A DNA stretch of 13,785 nt from NCBI GenBank assembly GCA_964610205.1, contig CAZSVI010000102.1, positions 1 through 13,785 of the forward strand, in the 5' to 3' direction. Under the pieces are notes generated by a model that saw only the letters and a program-made list of their open reading frames with translations, had not been told where the DNA came from and did no database searches. Positions 7,727 to 13,785 of the stretch are shown piece after piece (within the stretch, counting starts at the first letter, position 1; every line of letters begins with the position of its first letter). The DNA comes from CAZSVI01 sp964610205. GTDB taxonomy: Bacteria > Bacillota > Clostridia > DSM-8532. The translations under genes were made by a program, and so were the position numbers.

Positions 7727-7795
7727 TCAGTACAGACCCTTAATATACTATGGGCAATTTCCGGTGTAAGCCATTTTTTTAATACTGACATGAAA

Positions 7796-7821
7796 TTTAT
7801 TTTGTAGAATAGCAAAATAAA
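7796..7821. repeat. Perfect 9-base AT-rich inverted repeat
   Basis: TTTATTTTG (7796-7804) and CAAAATAAA (7813-7821) are exact reverse complements around an 8-base loop. It has only one G-C pair, so it is weak as an RNA hairpin. It may help end transcription of the lactonase gene or be a protein site. Confidence 0.5.
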
Positions 7822-7864
7822 AAAGTCTTACATCCGCTTATTTACAAACATTTTAAGGCTTTTT
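7819..7864 (+). terminator. Possible terminator after the lactonase gene
   Basis: AAAAAGTCTTA (7820-7830) can pair with TAAGGCTTTTT (7854-7864), seven core pairs with one G-U plus A-T extension, followed by the T run. The loop is long (about 23 bases) and GC content low, so this is a weak candidate about 100 bases after the stop. Confidence 0.35.
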
Positions 7865-7920
7865 CCACAATATAAAGGGAGAAGAATAGTTTTTTATTAT
7901 TTTGTTCAATTGGTTTACTT

Positions 7921-7957
7921 AATAAAAAGCAGCTTTCAAGTAAACCCTGAAAGCCGC
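7921..7957 (-). terminator. Intrinsic terminator downstream of the SLH/LRR gene
   Basis: On the minus strand GCGGCTTTCA (7957-7948) pairs with TGAAAGCTGC (7938-7929): ten pairs, one of them G-U, around a 9-base loop, followed by TTTTTATT (7928-7921). The G-U pair becomes an A-C mismatch on the plus strand, so the hairpin is built for leftward transcription. It lies 136 bases past the stop of the SLH/LRR gene. Confidence 0.85.
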
Positions 7958-8092
7958 CTCAATGGAGCCCTCATTCGGAATTGAACCGGTAGGGGGCCTT
8001 GCTTGCGGTCAGTTGCCCGTTCCGCTGTTTGTCGCTGTAACCATAATCTCATATTCTTTACATGGGGATCGTCATGGTAGGTTCCCCCAAAG
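7958..8092 (-). other. 3' untranslated stretch with a tRNA-like T-arm fragment
   Basis: Between the SLH/LRR stop and its terminator are 135 GC-richer bases with no gene I can support. On the minus strand part reads GGTTCAATTCC then GAATGAGGGCTCCA (7988-7964), like the T loop and 3' end of a tRNA. No matching 5' acceptor, D arm or anticodon arm is found within 100 bases, and the T stem closes for only three pairs. It may be a decayed element or chance. Confidence 0.3.
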
Positions 8093-10018
8093 TTATTTCA
8101 TTTCGAAATCCTTACCTTCAAGCTGCCCGTAGATATCCTCGAGCGGGCTAAAATCTGTTATTGGATTGTTACTCAGTACCAACTCTTTCAGGTTGGTTAG
8201 TTTTGCAAGCGGACTGACATCCGTAATCAGATTGTCTGATAAGAATACGCTCCATAGCTTTGGTAAATTGCCAAGAGCAGAAATATCCTTAATTCCCGCA
8301 CCTTTTGCCTCAAATATCTCAAGGTTTATCATATCCGACATAAAATCAAGGTTCTCATATCCATTATGCCCCTGCTCGGGAGCATAGTTCCAATCAAATA
8401 CAAGGCAGGTTAAATTCGTCAGACCTTTTAAATGGGATAAATCCTTGACCGGAACACCTGTGAAGCCTAAACTTTCTAATTTTGTCAGACCTGCCAGCGG
8501 AGAAAAGTCCTCAATGTTATTAAACGACAAATTCAACTCCTTCAGGTTGATAAAATACTGCAGCGCACCGATATTCTGGATGCCGCCGTTCTTGCTGTTC
8601 CTATCGTCAAAGCTCTCGTTGCTCAAATCCAGGGAAGTGACCGCCGCCGCTTCTTCCTTTGTAATTTCACCGTCTGGTTTGTTCATTGCCATACGAATTT
8701 TATCCTCAAGTATATCGTCATTGAATTCAACAGTATTGTCCTGCTCGTTGACTTCCGCTCCGGAGATCGTTCCGTTGTTTGTAAATGTTCCTTTCTCTTC
8801 AGCAAAAATATGTGTATTGTTGATGACAACAGCACCATTGTTGTTTATAAAATTACCTTCATCAACGCGAAGGAAGAAACCATCCAAAACAACAAGCGCA
8901 TTATTGGTAAACGTTCCTCCGACGATTACCGCCATGCCTCCATGCGTGTTGACCTTTCCTTTTTCAAGGTAAACAGACCCCTTGTTTTCAAACGAGCCGT
9001 CAAAAACACGGAGTTGTCCGCCGACCGGACCACGATCCACTCTATCCCTGATTGAGGACGCGCACAATCTTAGTTTTCCATTGTTAATGACTTTGCCGCC
9101 GTTTTGAACCGACATCACGGAGTAGTTAATAAAATCATCTGTGAATGAATCAGCTCCCATGACTTGGATCATACCGTTGTTTATCAGTGTACCTTCGATA
9201 TAAAAATCATTCCCCCGGTTTACCATTAATGTGACTCCGTCCGGTATGGTCAGCTCGCCCGTAACAACCATGGGATCACCGGAATCAATGGCTATTGCCT
9301 TCACGGTGTTGTCAGTTAAAGCATATTTAAGCGTATCAAAGTTATAAACAGTGAAAAAATCCGGTTTGGGTTCGTTTACAGAATCAATTGCCTTTCCGTA
9401 ATCCTCCTTTTTGAATACGCCTTCCTCCATCAATTTATTTGCTATCGTCTGACTGCCGCCCTTCAGGCCGGCCTCCAGAGAAGCCCAGGAGACCAGAACC
9501 ACATCCGATCGCAGAAAATTCACCGTATCCACACCATCAGGAAGGATGCCAACAGCCTTTGCCAGTATATCCGGCGCATCCCACGAAAACTCGCACGCCG
9601 TGTCACTGTAACCAAGCGCCCTGAGCATGAAGGTCAGATACATATCAGAACCAGAGTTGCCCGTGCCGAAGCTTGTGGCAGATACGCCTTTGGTCAGTCC
9701 TTTTTCATAAGCATAACCTATGTACTTATCCGCCCAGGCCGGCACGTCGGTGAATGGATGCGTTCCACCCATCTCCAGCGCCTCCGCTTCCTTGCCCAGC
9801 GTGCGAATCATCATCACCATCGCTTCTACGCGGGTAGGTGCTCTGTTAAGGTCGAAATCAGTCTCGGACACACCTTTGAACAATCCAAGCTTTTTCAGTG
9901 CCACCGCTTTTGCTTCTGCTGCATTGATGTCAGCCGCATAAGTCGGCAAAAACATCGCAAGGATAAGAGTAAGAGTCAGCAAAAGGTAAAATATGCCTAT
10001 TACAGGTTTCTTCTTCAT
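8093..10018 (-). CDS. Secreted SLH-domain protein with beta-repeats and C-terminal LRR
   Basis: 641 aa; ATG with GGAG seven bases upstream. Residues 1-28 are a signal peptide (basic start, hydrophobic core, likely cut after PTYA). Residues about 38-210 resemble S-layer-homology repeats (LKKLGLFKGV, APTRVEAMVMMIRTLG, HPFTDVPAWADKYIGYAYEKGL, where TDVP.WA..YI.YA...GL is the SLH core), so it may bind cell-wall polymer. Residues about 255-420 are short repeats with an INNG/FTNNG turn (GTLINNG, GKVINNG, GSFENKG, GTFTNNA, GNFINNN, GTFTNNG), probably a beta helix. Residues about 432-465 match the cap that precedes internalin-like LRRs (DILEDKIRMAMNKPDGEITKEE). Residues about 484-630 carry five or more LRRs (NLKELNLSFNNIEDFSPLAG, NLKELVLSNNPITDFSPL). 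It likely sits outside the cell and binds proteins or surfaces. The upstream kinase has the same cap and LRR type outside the membrane. Confidence 0.85.
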   Translation of the reverse strand: MKKKPVIGIFYLLLTLTLILAMFLPTYAADINAAEAKAVALKKLGLFKGVSETDFDLNRAPTRVEAMVMMIRTLGKEAEALEMGGTHPFTDVPAWADKYIGYAYEKGLTKGVSATSFGTGNSGSDMYLTFMLRALGYSDTACEFSWDAPDILAKAVGILPDGVDTVNFLRSDVVLVSWASLEAGLKGGSQTIANKLMEEGVFKKEDYGKAIDSVNEPKPDFFTVYNFDTLKYALTDNTVKAIAIDSGDPMVVTGELTIPDGVTLMVNRGNDFYIEGTLINNGMIQVMGADSFTDDFINYSVMSVQNGGKVINNGKLRLCASSIRDRVDRGPVGGQLRVFDGSFENKGSVYLEKGKVNTHGGMAVIVGGTFTNNALVVLDGFFLRVDEGNFINNNGAVVINNTHIFAEEKGTFTNNGTISGAEVNEQDNTVEFNDDILEDKIRMAMNKPDGEITKEEAAAVTSLDLSNESFDDRNSKNGGIQNIGALQYFINLKELNLSFNNIEDFSPLAGLTKLESLGFTGVPVKDLSHLKGLTNLTCLVFDWNYAPEQGHNGYENLDFMSDMINLEIFEAKGAGIKDISALGNLPKLWSVFLSDNLITDVSPLAKLTNLKELVLSNNPITDFSPLEDIYGQLEGKDFEMK

Positions 10019-10087
10019 AGTTTTTCTCCTTTTTTTGATTAATTTTTCAATCTGTCATTGACATCTTTATTTTACATAACACTATAT

Positions 10088-10112
10088 TAAAAAAGGTGAG
10101 CTATCAGCCCAC
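10088..10112 (-). terminator. Intrinsic terminator of the HTH-kinase operon
   Basis: Minus-strand GTGGGCT (10112-10106), loop GAT, AGCTCAC (10102-10096): seven pairs with one G-U, followed after two C by a run of T (10094-10089). It sits 55 bases after the kinase stop and before the SLH/LRR gene, so that gene probably has its own promoter or depends on readthrough. Confidence 0.75.
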
Positions 10113-10166
10113 ATCCGACATATTTCTTCAAATAATAACGACTGCCATATAATAAGCGAATTCAAT

Positions 10167-11798
10167 TTACCGATATGATATTGTGAATTCTGCTTTTCCT
10201 TCGATAGCTTCAGCCGCCTGCCGCATATCCTCTCCCAGAACCACATCCTTAAGATGCGGCAGTGATAACAGCGGTGACAGATCACCATCAATGACGCCTT
10301 TGACTTCAAAATATTTAAGCTGCGTCAGCTTATTCATCCCGGCGAGTGTGTCAATAGTCGTTTCATATAGGCTCAGGTTCTGCAGACTCTTTAATCCATA
10401 AAATGCTTCGAGAGAGCGGATTGGCAGCTTACCGGCATTCAATTCAAGGAGCATGGAACAGTGAACAAGCGGCGACAAATCAGTGACACGAGTGTCAAAC
10501 AGGGAAACCCGTTTTAAAAACTTCAGCTCACTTAAGGGTGAAATAACCATAACCGGGTTATTCTTTATATCCACCGCTTCAAGCTTTTGCAAGGTTGCAA
10601 GCGGAGATATATCCGTTATCTTCTGCATAGAAATAAAAACTTCTTCCAGATTTGGCATTTTTAAAAGATCCGTCAGCGAACGAATCGGTCCTTCCTTCAT
10701 CTGGTTACTTTCAAAGAGTTTCATCGCTCCGGCTTGCAGCTCTTCTTCATTTTTGGCAATCAGAGAATCTCCGAAAATATACAGCCCATCGATCACTAAT
10801 AATTCATCCTGGGTAATAGGTTCGTCTGCTGTTTTGCCAAGCTGAAGCCGGACAGCCTGTTCGATCATCGGCTCTTCGAAGACAGCATCGAAATCCGGTT
10901 TAGGATCCGATTCCAGCATGCCGGTAAAGCGCCCCAGGACAAAACCCACAAAAAGGAAAAACAGACACGACAGAAAAAACGCCGTCCATTGAAGCACAAC
11001 TGTTTTTTGTTTGCCATCGGAATGGATCAGCGCAGCTTTTAGTTTTTCCGCCGACTTAAATCTGTGTTCCGGAGAAAAAGCAGTACATTTTTTATATATA
11101 CCTATCAGCCTGTTATGGCCTGCTTTGCGGTAAACCTCTTTCGCATCCGTCTCGCAGGTAAGCAGCCATCCTAAAACGATGCCTACGGAATAAATGTCAG
11201 TGCGGGCATCTGTCTGTGAAAAGCCATATTGCTCCGGCGGTGCATAATCTCTTGTCCCTATGAATTGTGTGTCGCTCTTTGTATCGGAATGGTATATGCG
11301 TGCTATGTCGAAGTCAATCAAACTGATTTTCCCATCCGGTTTGACGATGATGTTTTGCGGTTTAATATCTCTATGGATAATGGGACGTTCCTGCCCGTGC
11401 AAATAGATCAGAATATCGCAAAGCTGAATGCAGATGTCTGTAATATCCTTCTGCGATAGTGTGTTTTCCATAATATATTGATCGAGCGGTTTCCCCACGA
11501 CATACTCGCGTACAATGCAGACCGCATTATCGTTTTGGAATTCGTCTACAAAAGCGGGTAAGCCGCTATGTTTCAGCGACTTTAGAATATTGCTCTCGTG
11601 CACAGCGGAGTAAAGATCTTTGTTGTAGCATTTTGCCACATAAAGCTGTTCACTACCCTTTTGCCGGACTAAAAAAGTTTCTGTACCATGGCTTCCTGCC
11701 AGGCGTTCCATCTGATCGTATTTCTTCAGAAAACCTGCGGGATACACATCGTCAAAGGTATTTAGAATATCGGCAACAGCCGCTTTTATATTCTTCAT
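10167..11798 (-). CDS. Membrane Ser/Thr protein kinase with extracellular LRR domain
   Basis: 543 aa. Cytoplasmic kinase domain, about 27-258: a degenerate Gly loop (AGSHGTETF, 34-42), VAK with K56, likely alpha-C Glu E68, catalytic loop HRDIKPQN (142-149; D144, N149), metal-binding DFD in place of DFG (162-164), activation/APE region GTRDYAPPEQ (181-190) and DIYSVG (201-206). A single membrane helix spans about 268-290. Outside, 303-345 is an LRR cap (FEEPMIEQAVRLQLGK, ITQDELLVIDGLYI), then LRRs to about 525 (LEEVFISMQKITDISPL, LKRVSLFDTRVTDLSPL, LQNLSLYETTIDTLAGM). Order kinase-membrane-sensor is that of bacterial PknB-type receptors, here with LRR instead of PASTA repeats. The start overlaps the HTH gene as ATGA, so the two are coupled; an intrinsic terminator follows. 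Substrate and ligand are unknown, but phosphorylation of the HTH partner and binding of the neighbouring LRR surface protein are reasonable guesses. Confidence 0.88.
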   Translation of the reverse strand: MKNIKAAVADILNTFDDVYPAGFLKKYDQMERLAGSHGTETFLVRQKGSEQLYVAKCYNKDLYSAVHESNILKSLKHSGLPAFVDEFQNDNAVCIVREYVVGKPLDQYIMENTLSQKDITDICIQLCDILIYLHGQERPIIHRDIKPQNIIVKPDGKISLIDFDIARIYHSDTKSDTQFIGTRDYAPPEQYGFSQTDARTDIYSVGIVLGWLLTCETDAKEVYRKAGHNRLIGIYKKCTAFSPEHRFKSAEKLKAALIHSDGKQKTVVLQWTAFFLSCLFFLFVGFVLGRFTGMLESDPKPDFDAVFEEPMIEQAVRLQLGKTADEPITQDELLVIDGLYIFGDSLIAKNEEELQAGAMKLFESNQMKEGPIRSLTDLLKMPNLEEVFISMQKITDISPLATLQKLEAVDIKNNPVMVISPLSELKFLKRVSLFDTRVTDLSPLVHCSMLLELNAGKLPIRSLEAFYGLKSLQNLSLYETTIDTLAGMNKLTQLKYFEVKGVIDGDLSPLLSLPHLKDVVLGEDMRQAAEAIEGKAEFTISYR

Positions 11799-12277
11799 TT
11801 TATTTTACCCGTGCCAAGCAAAGGAAGTCCCATTTCATGCAAAACACGTTGTGTTTCTAGTATTGTAAAATGGTCACGCAAGCAGTATATCAATGCTGCA
11901 TCCCGCTTTACTCTGGGATAAAGTGCATTCTTTCCGGCATATTTCAGAAGCTCCTGCGCTTCGTCAACACCAGCCCCAAACCCGAAGGCAAGCTGCAGAA
12001 CCGTATCACGTGACGGATTTCTTGACCCTTTAAAAATCTGATGTCCATAGGAACGTTCTATGTTTGCCTGCCTGATAATGTGTTCCGGAACTTCGCCCAG
12101 TTTTTTACATAATTGAGTTATGTATTCACAGAAGGACTGCATTTGCATTTCATCCGCATTGTTTTTTATAAACTGCTCTAAATCCGGCGCTTCGAGCAAG
12201 CGACTTAAAAAAGTGGTTGTACTGGTACGTGCTTTCAGGGAACCAACCGGCTTCTTTTCAGCATCTTTAGGAATCAT
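11795..12277 (-). CDS. Small HTH-like protein paired with the kinase
   Basis: 160 aa from ATG 12277, chosen because AGGAGG lies nine bases upstream and the promoter at 12332-12360 lies inside the longer frame that starts at 12427. A flexible N-terminus (about 1-28, with LKARTSTTTFLSRLL at 14-28) contains several Thr/Ser that could be phosphosites. The core (about 33-105) is helical with an XRE-like pattern (SFCEYITQLCKKLG, ERSYGHQIFKGSRNPSRDTV), where SYGHQIFKGSRNPSRDTVL resembles the recognition helix and following turn of XRE regulators. The C-terminal part (DAALIYCLRDHFTI, ETQRVLHEMGLPLL) is helical. Its stop overlaps the kinase start by four bases. Fused expression of an XRE-like protein with a Ser/Thr kinase suggests it is the regulator or substrate of that kinase, which is inference. 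Confidence 0.75.
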   Translation of the reverse strand: MIPKDAEKKPVGSLKARTSTTTFLSRLLEAPDLEQFIKNNADEMQMQSFCEYITQLCKKLGEVPEHIIRQANIERSYGHQIFKGSRNPSRDTVLQLAFGFGAGVDEAQELLKYAGKNALYPRVKRDAALIYCLRDHFTILETQRVLHEMGLPLLGTGKIK

Positions 12278-12286
12278 CTGATGATG

Positions 12287-12292
12287 CCTCCT
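12287..12292 (-). promoter_or_regulatory. Strong ribosome binding site of the HTH gene
   Basis: A full AGGAGG on the minus strand, nine bases before ATG 12277. It fixes the start of the HTH gene 50 codons inside the longest open frame. Confidence 0.8.
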
Positions 12293-12331
12293 GTCAGATT
12301 TCCTTAAAAATTTTCCATATAGTATAGGTGT

Positions 12332-12360
12332 ATTATATATGTCTGCGTGAATATTTTCAA
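12332..12360 (-). promoter_or_regulatory. Sigma-A promoter of the HTH-kinase operon
   Basis: Minus-strand TTGAAA (12360-12355), a 17-base spacer, then TATAAT (12337-12332). Start of transcription would be near 12325, giving a leader of about 48 bases before the AGGAGG-ATG start. Strong agreement with consensus (11 of 12 positions). Confidence 0.8.
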
Positions 12361-12648
12361 GAAAGAAATAGCGGACAATGAAAATAATGCATAGGCATCC
12401 GTGTCCATTCAGAGGTAACCATCTCAATCCCAGAGGCCTGTTTTGGATGTTTCACTCCTTGTGCGGCAAAGCACTTACTACTACTCCCGTTCTTGGCATA
12501 GAAAATTTCGCAATAGAGGTATCCATATCCTGGGTCGCTCAATTACTCGCTCTTAGGCTGATAATATCCGTATGGCTTCGCAGATGTCGCCCTGCGTCAT
12601 CGAAAGCATCCGAACCACCCGCTATGTTAACTGAGTCAATCAAGAACC
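12361..12648. other. Gene-poor stretch with no convincing coding region
   Basis: About 290 bases. Open frames exist on both strands (up to 106 codons on plus, 61 on minus) but none has a ribosome site, and composition does not favour either. A plus-strand stretch ending RTTRYVN then TGA (about 12555-12632) could be the tail of a decayed gene. I recognise no family. It separates the divergent kinase operon and lipoprotein gene and may be the remnant of an inserted element. Confidence 0.3.
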
Positions 12649-12681
12649 GTCCCCTAAAAACGAAAACGTCCCCTAAAAACG
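12649..12681. repeat. Direct repeat of a 14-base unit
   Basis: GTCCCCTAAAAACG occurs exactly at 12649-12662 and 12668-12681, 19 bases apart start to start, preceded by CAAGAACC. Sequences like AAGAACCGTCCCCT recur in intergenic repeats of clostridia and relatives, from memory. The array abuts the presumed promoter of the lipoprotein gene. Confidence 0.75.
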
Positions 12682-12693
12682 TCAACTTTCGTG

Positions 12694-12699
12694 TATAAT
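12694..12699 (+). promoter_or_regulatory. Probable -10 box of the lipoprotein gene
   Basis: A perfect TATAAT 39 bases before the ATG at 12738. No good -35 box lies at the usual distance (the position is occupied by the 14-base repeat), so an activator or a weak promoter is possible. Confidence 0.45.
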
Positions 12700-12737
12700 A
12701 TATTTAATGGCGAAATACTTGAAGGGGATATGTAAAA

Positions 12738-13785
12738 ATGAAAAATTATATTTTCTTTTTTGTTATAATCATATTTTTAATTCCTGTAGTTCAGGGATGC
12801 ATAAATGTAGAAACAAGCCACTATCCAGATGAAATATTAAATGCGACCGATACAAAAGTCGGTACAACAGAGAACAGCGAAAATGCAGATGCTGCTGTCA
12901 GAACCTCAGCTGTAATACCCAACCGCCAGGATGGTGAATATATTGACACAGACGATATGACCTCGGAGCCTTTGATATCTCCAAACGGAAACTTAGTGAT
13001 ATATTTGTCACCTTATGAGTGGGAAGTCTTAAGTGATATTCACATCTATAACATTGAAACCGGAAAAAACGAAATAGTCCTTGATCAGCAAAAAATTAAA
13101 GAAAACATGAATGTCGAGGTTCAGACAACGCCCAAAAAACTGGTATGGCTCGATGACAGATATGTCATTGTCATTATGCATCATGCTTATGGCACTGTCA
13201 CAAAAGGCGGTAACCTTTTTGTGTTTGACATTGAGACGAAAGAACTGCAGCCTTTAACTAAGCTTTCGTTTAGGGAACAGATCTCAGACATAAGGATTAA
13301 CAAGGGTCTTTTATATATGGATATTGTTTTGTTTGATGATGACAATATGGCAAGTTATGGAGTCATTAAAAGATTGGCTTCAATCAATATGGTATATGAG
13401 GCAATCAGGTATAAAAAACTTTTGAATGTTTTTTCGTTTTTTAACAGCGATAGCGCCTATGAAGATCACAGAAGATATCTTGAAAATTACAGCCTCGACA
13501 GCAGTAAACCATTTATAAAGCTCTCGGACGACCTTAACGGAGACGGATTTAATGATGAGATAAAGTATCAGACAAAAGAATATAGTGATATATTTATCCT
13601 TAATATAAATGGGAAGGAAGTTGTGGAATACGGTAATAATCTTGACAAGAATGTTTTTGTGGTGGACTTGGATAAAAATGATGGTATGAAGGAAATCGCA
13701 GTACAGGAGTTTGGACAAGGCATACATAATCCGGGAGTGCGTTCTACTATGTTTGAGCGCTTAGCTCCCATCATTAGGTTGGTTC
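12738..13785 (+). CDS. Lipoprotein with DUF4652-like region and acidic repeats (3' end cut)
   Basis: At least 349 codons, open at the window end; ATG with AAGGGG about eleven bases upstream. Residues 1-20 are a short basic and hydrophobic signal ending in a lipobox, VVQGC, with C21 as the lipidated residue, so the protein should be anchored outside the membrane. A low-complexity linker (22-75) precedes a beta-rich domain (about 78-215; LVIYLSPYEWEVLSDIHIYN, KKLVWLDDRYVIVIMHH, GNLFVFDIETKEL) that I associate with DUF4652, a partial-propeller-like family of unknown role. Residues 262-325 hold two acidic loops, DDLNGDGFNDEI (264-275) and DLDKNDGMKEIA (310-321), like Ca-binding FG-GAP/VCBS repeats. 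Ligand unknown. The last 10-15 residues before the edge (ERLAPIIRLV) fit the preceding pattern poorly, perhaps a junction with inserted DNA. Confidence 0.7.
   Translation, partial: MKNYIFFFVIIIFLIPVVQGCINVETSHYPDEILNATDTKVGTTENSENADAAVRTSAVIPNRQDGEYIDTDDMTSEPLISPNGNLVIYLSPYEWEVLSDIHIYNIETGKNEIVLDQQKIKENMNVEVQTTPKKLVWLDDRYVIVIMHHAYGTVTKGGNLFVFDIETKELQPLTKLSFREQISDIRINKGLLYMDIVLFDDDNMASYGVIKRLASINMVYEAIRYKKLLNVFSFFNSDSAYEDHRRYLENYSLDSSKPFIKLSDDLNGDGFNDEIKYQTKEYSDIFILNINGKEVVEYGNNLDKNVFVVDLDKNDGMKEIAVQEFGQGIHNPGVRSTMFERLAPIIRLV

Noticed and set aside
7964..8040. Complete tRNA gene on the minus strand
   Set aside because: Only a T-loop and 3'-end-like piece is present; no 5' acceptor strand, D arm or anticodon arm can be folded.
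8445..8972. 175-codon plus-strand ORF opposite the SLH/LRR gene
   Set aside because: Mirror of repeat-rich coding sequence on the other strand; Ser/Leu/Phe-rich, no ribosome site, no domain.
10483..10845. 120-codon plus-strand ORF opposite the kinase LRR region
   Set aside because: Antisense shadow of LRR codons; no start signals and no family.
12278..12427. N-terminal extension of the HTH gene by 50 codons to ATG 12427
   Set aside because: The promoter (12332-12360) and AGGAGG (12287-12292) lie within it, and the extension has no ribosome site; ATG 12277 is the start.
12378..12698. 106-codon plus-strand ORF and the 61-codon ORF opposite it
   Set aside because: No ribosome site, no recognisable family, low-complexity C-terminus made by the 14-base repeat, and overlap with the kinase promoter.

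Overview
The window is moderately AT-rich DNA with clear sigma-A-type promoters, strong Shine-Dalgarno sequences, an SLH-type exported protein and a cytoplasmic-kinase/extracellular-LRR receptor. Together these suggest a Gram-positive, probably anaerobic, member of the Firmicutes (Clostridia). The species cannot be named from the sequence.

Left part (1-5096, minus strand): a four-gene operon transcribed leftward in the order jetD-jetA-jetB-jetC, with jetC running off the left edge. I read it as a Wadjet anti-plasmid system. JetA (kleisin-like), JetB (KITE/winged-helix-like) and JetC (SMC-like coiled-coil ATPase) form a condensin-type loop extruder, and JetD is the Toprim-fold nuclease that cuts small circular DNA. 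Genes are tightly packed (jetA/jetB 12 bases apart, jetB/jetC overlapping by 14 bases). JetC has an unusual P-loop with Gly after the Walker A Lys.

Middle part (5097-7957): an intergenic region with four perfect heptamer repeats and a perfect TTGACA-17-TATAAT promoter. It has a leader of about 260 bases that holds a 46-codon ORF and an in-frame scrap resembling an XRE helix-turn-helix start. A QueG-like double [4Fe-4S] protein follows, then a decayed Cof-type HAD phosphatase remnant and a beta-propeller lactonase (6-phosphogluconolactonase family). A hairpin-rich gap then separates these plus-strand genes from the next minus-strand set.

Right part (7958-12360, minus strand): a surface-signalling module. 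A TTGAAA-17-TATAAT promoter drives a small HTH-like protein gene, coupled by an ATGA overlap to a membrane Ser/Thr kinase with an extracellular leucine-rich-repeat domain, ending at an intrinsic terminator. Next is a secreted SLH / beta-repeat / LRR protein with its own terminator. The kinase ectodomain and the secreted protein share the same LRR-cap plus LRR architecture, which suggests a functional pair. This is the most unusual assembly in the window.

Right edge (12361-13785): about 330 bases with no convincing gene but a short direct repeat, then a plus-strand lipoprotein gene (DUF4652-like region plus acidic Ca-binding-type repeats) that is cut by the window end.
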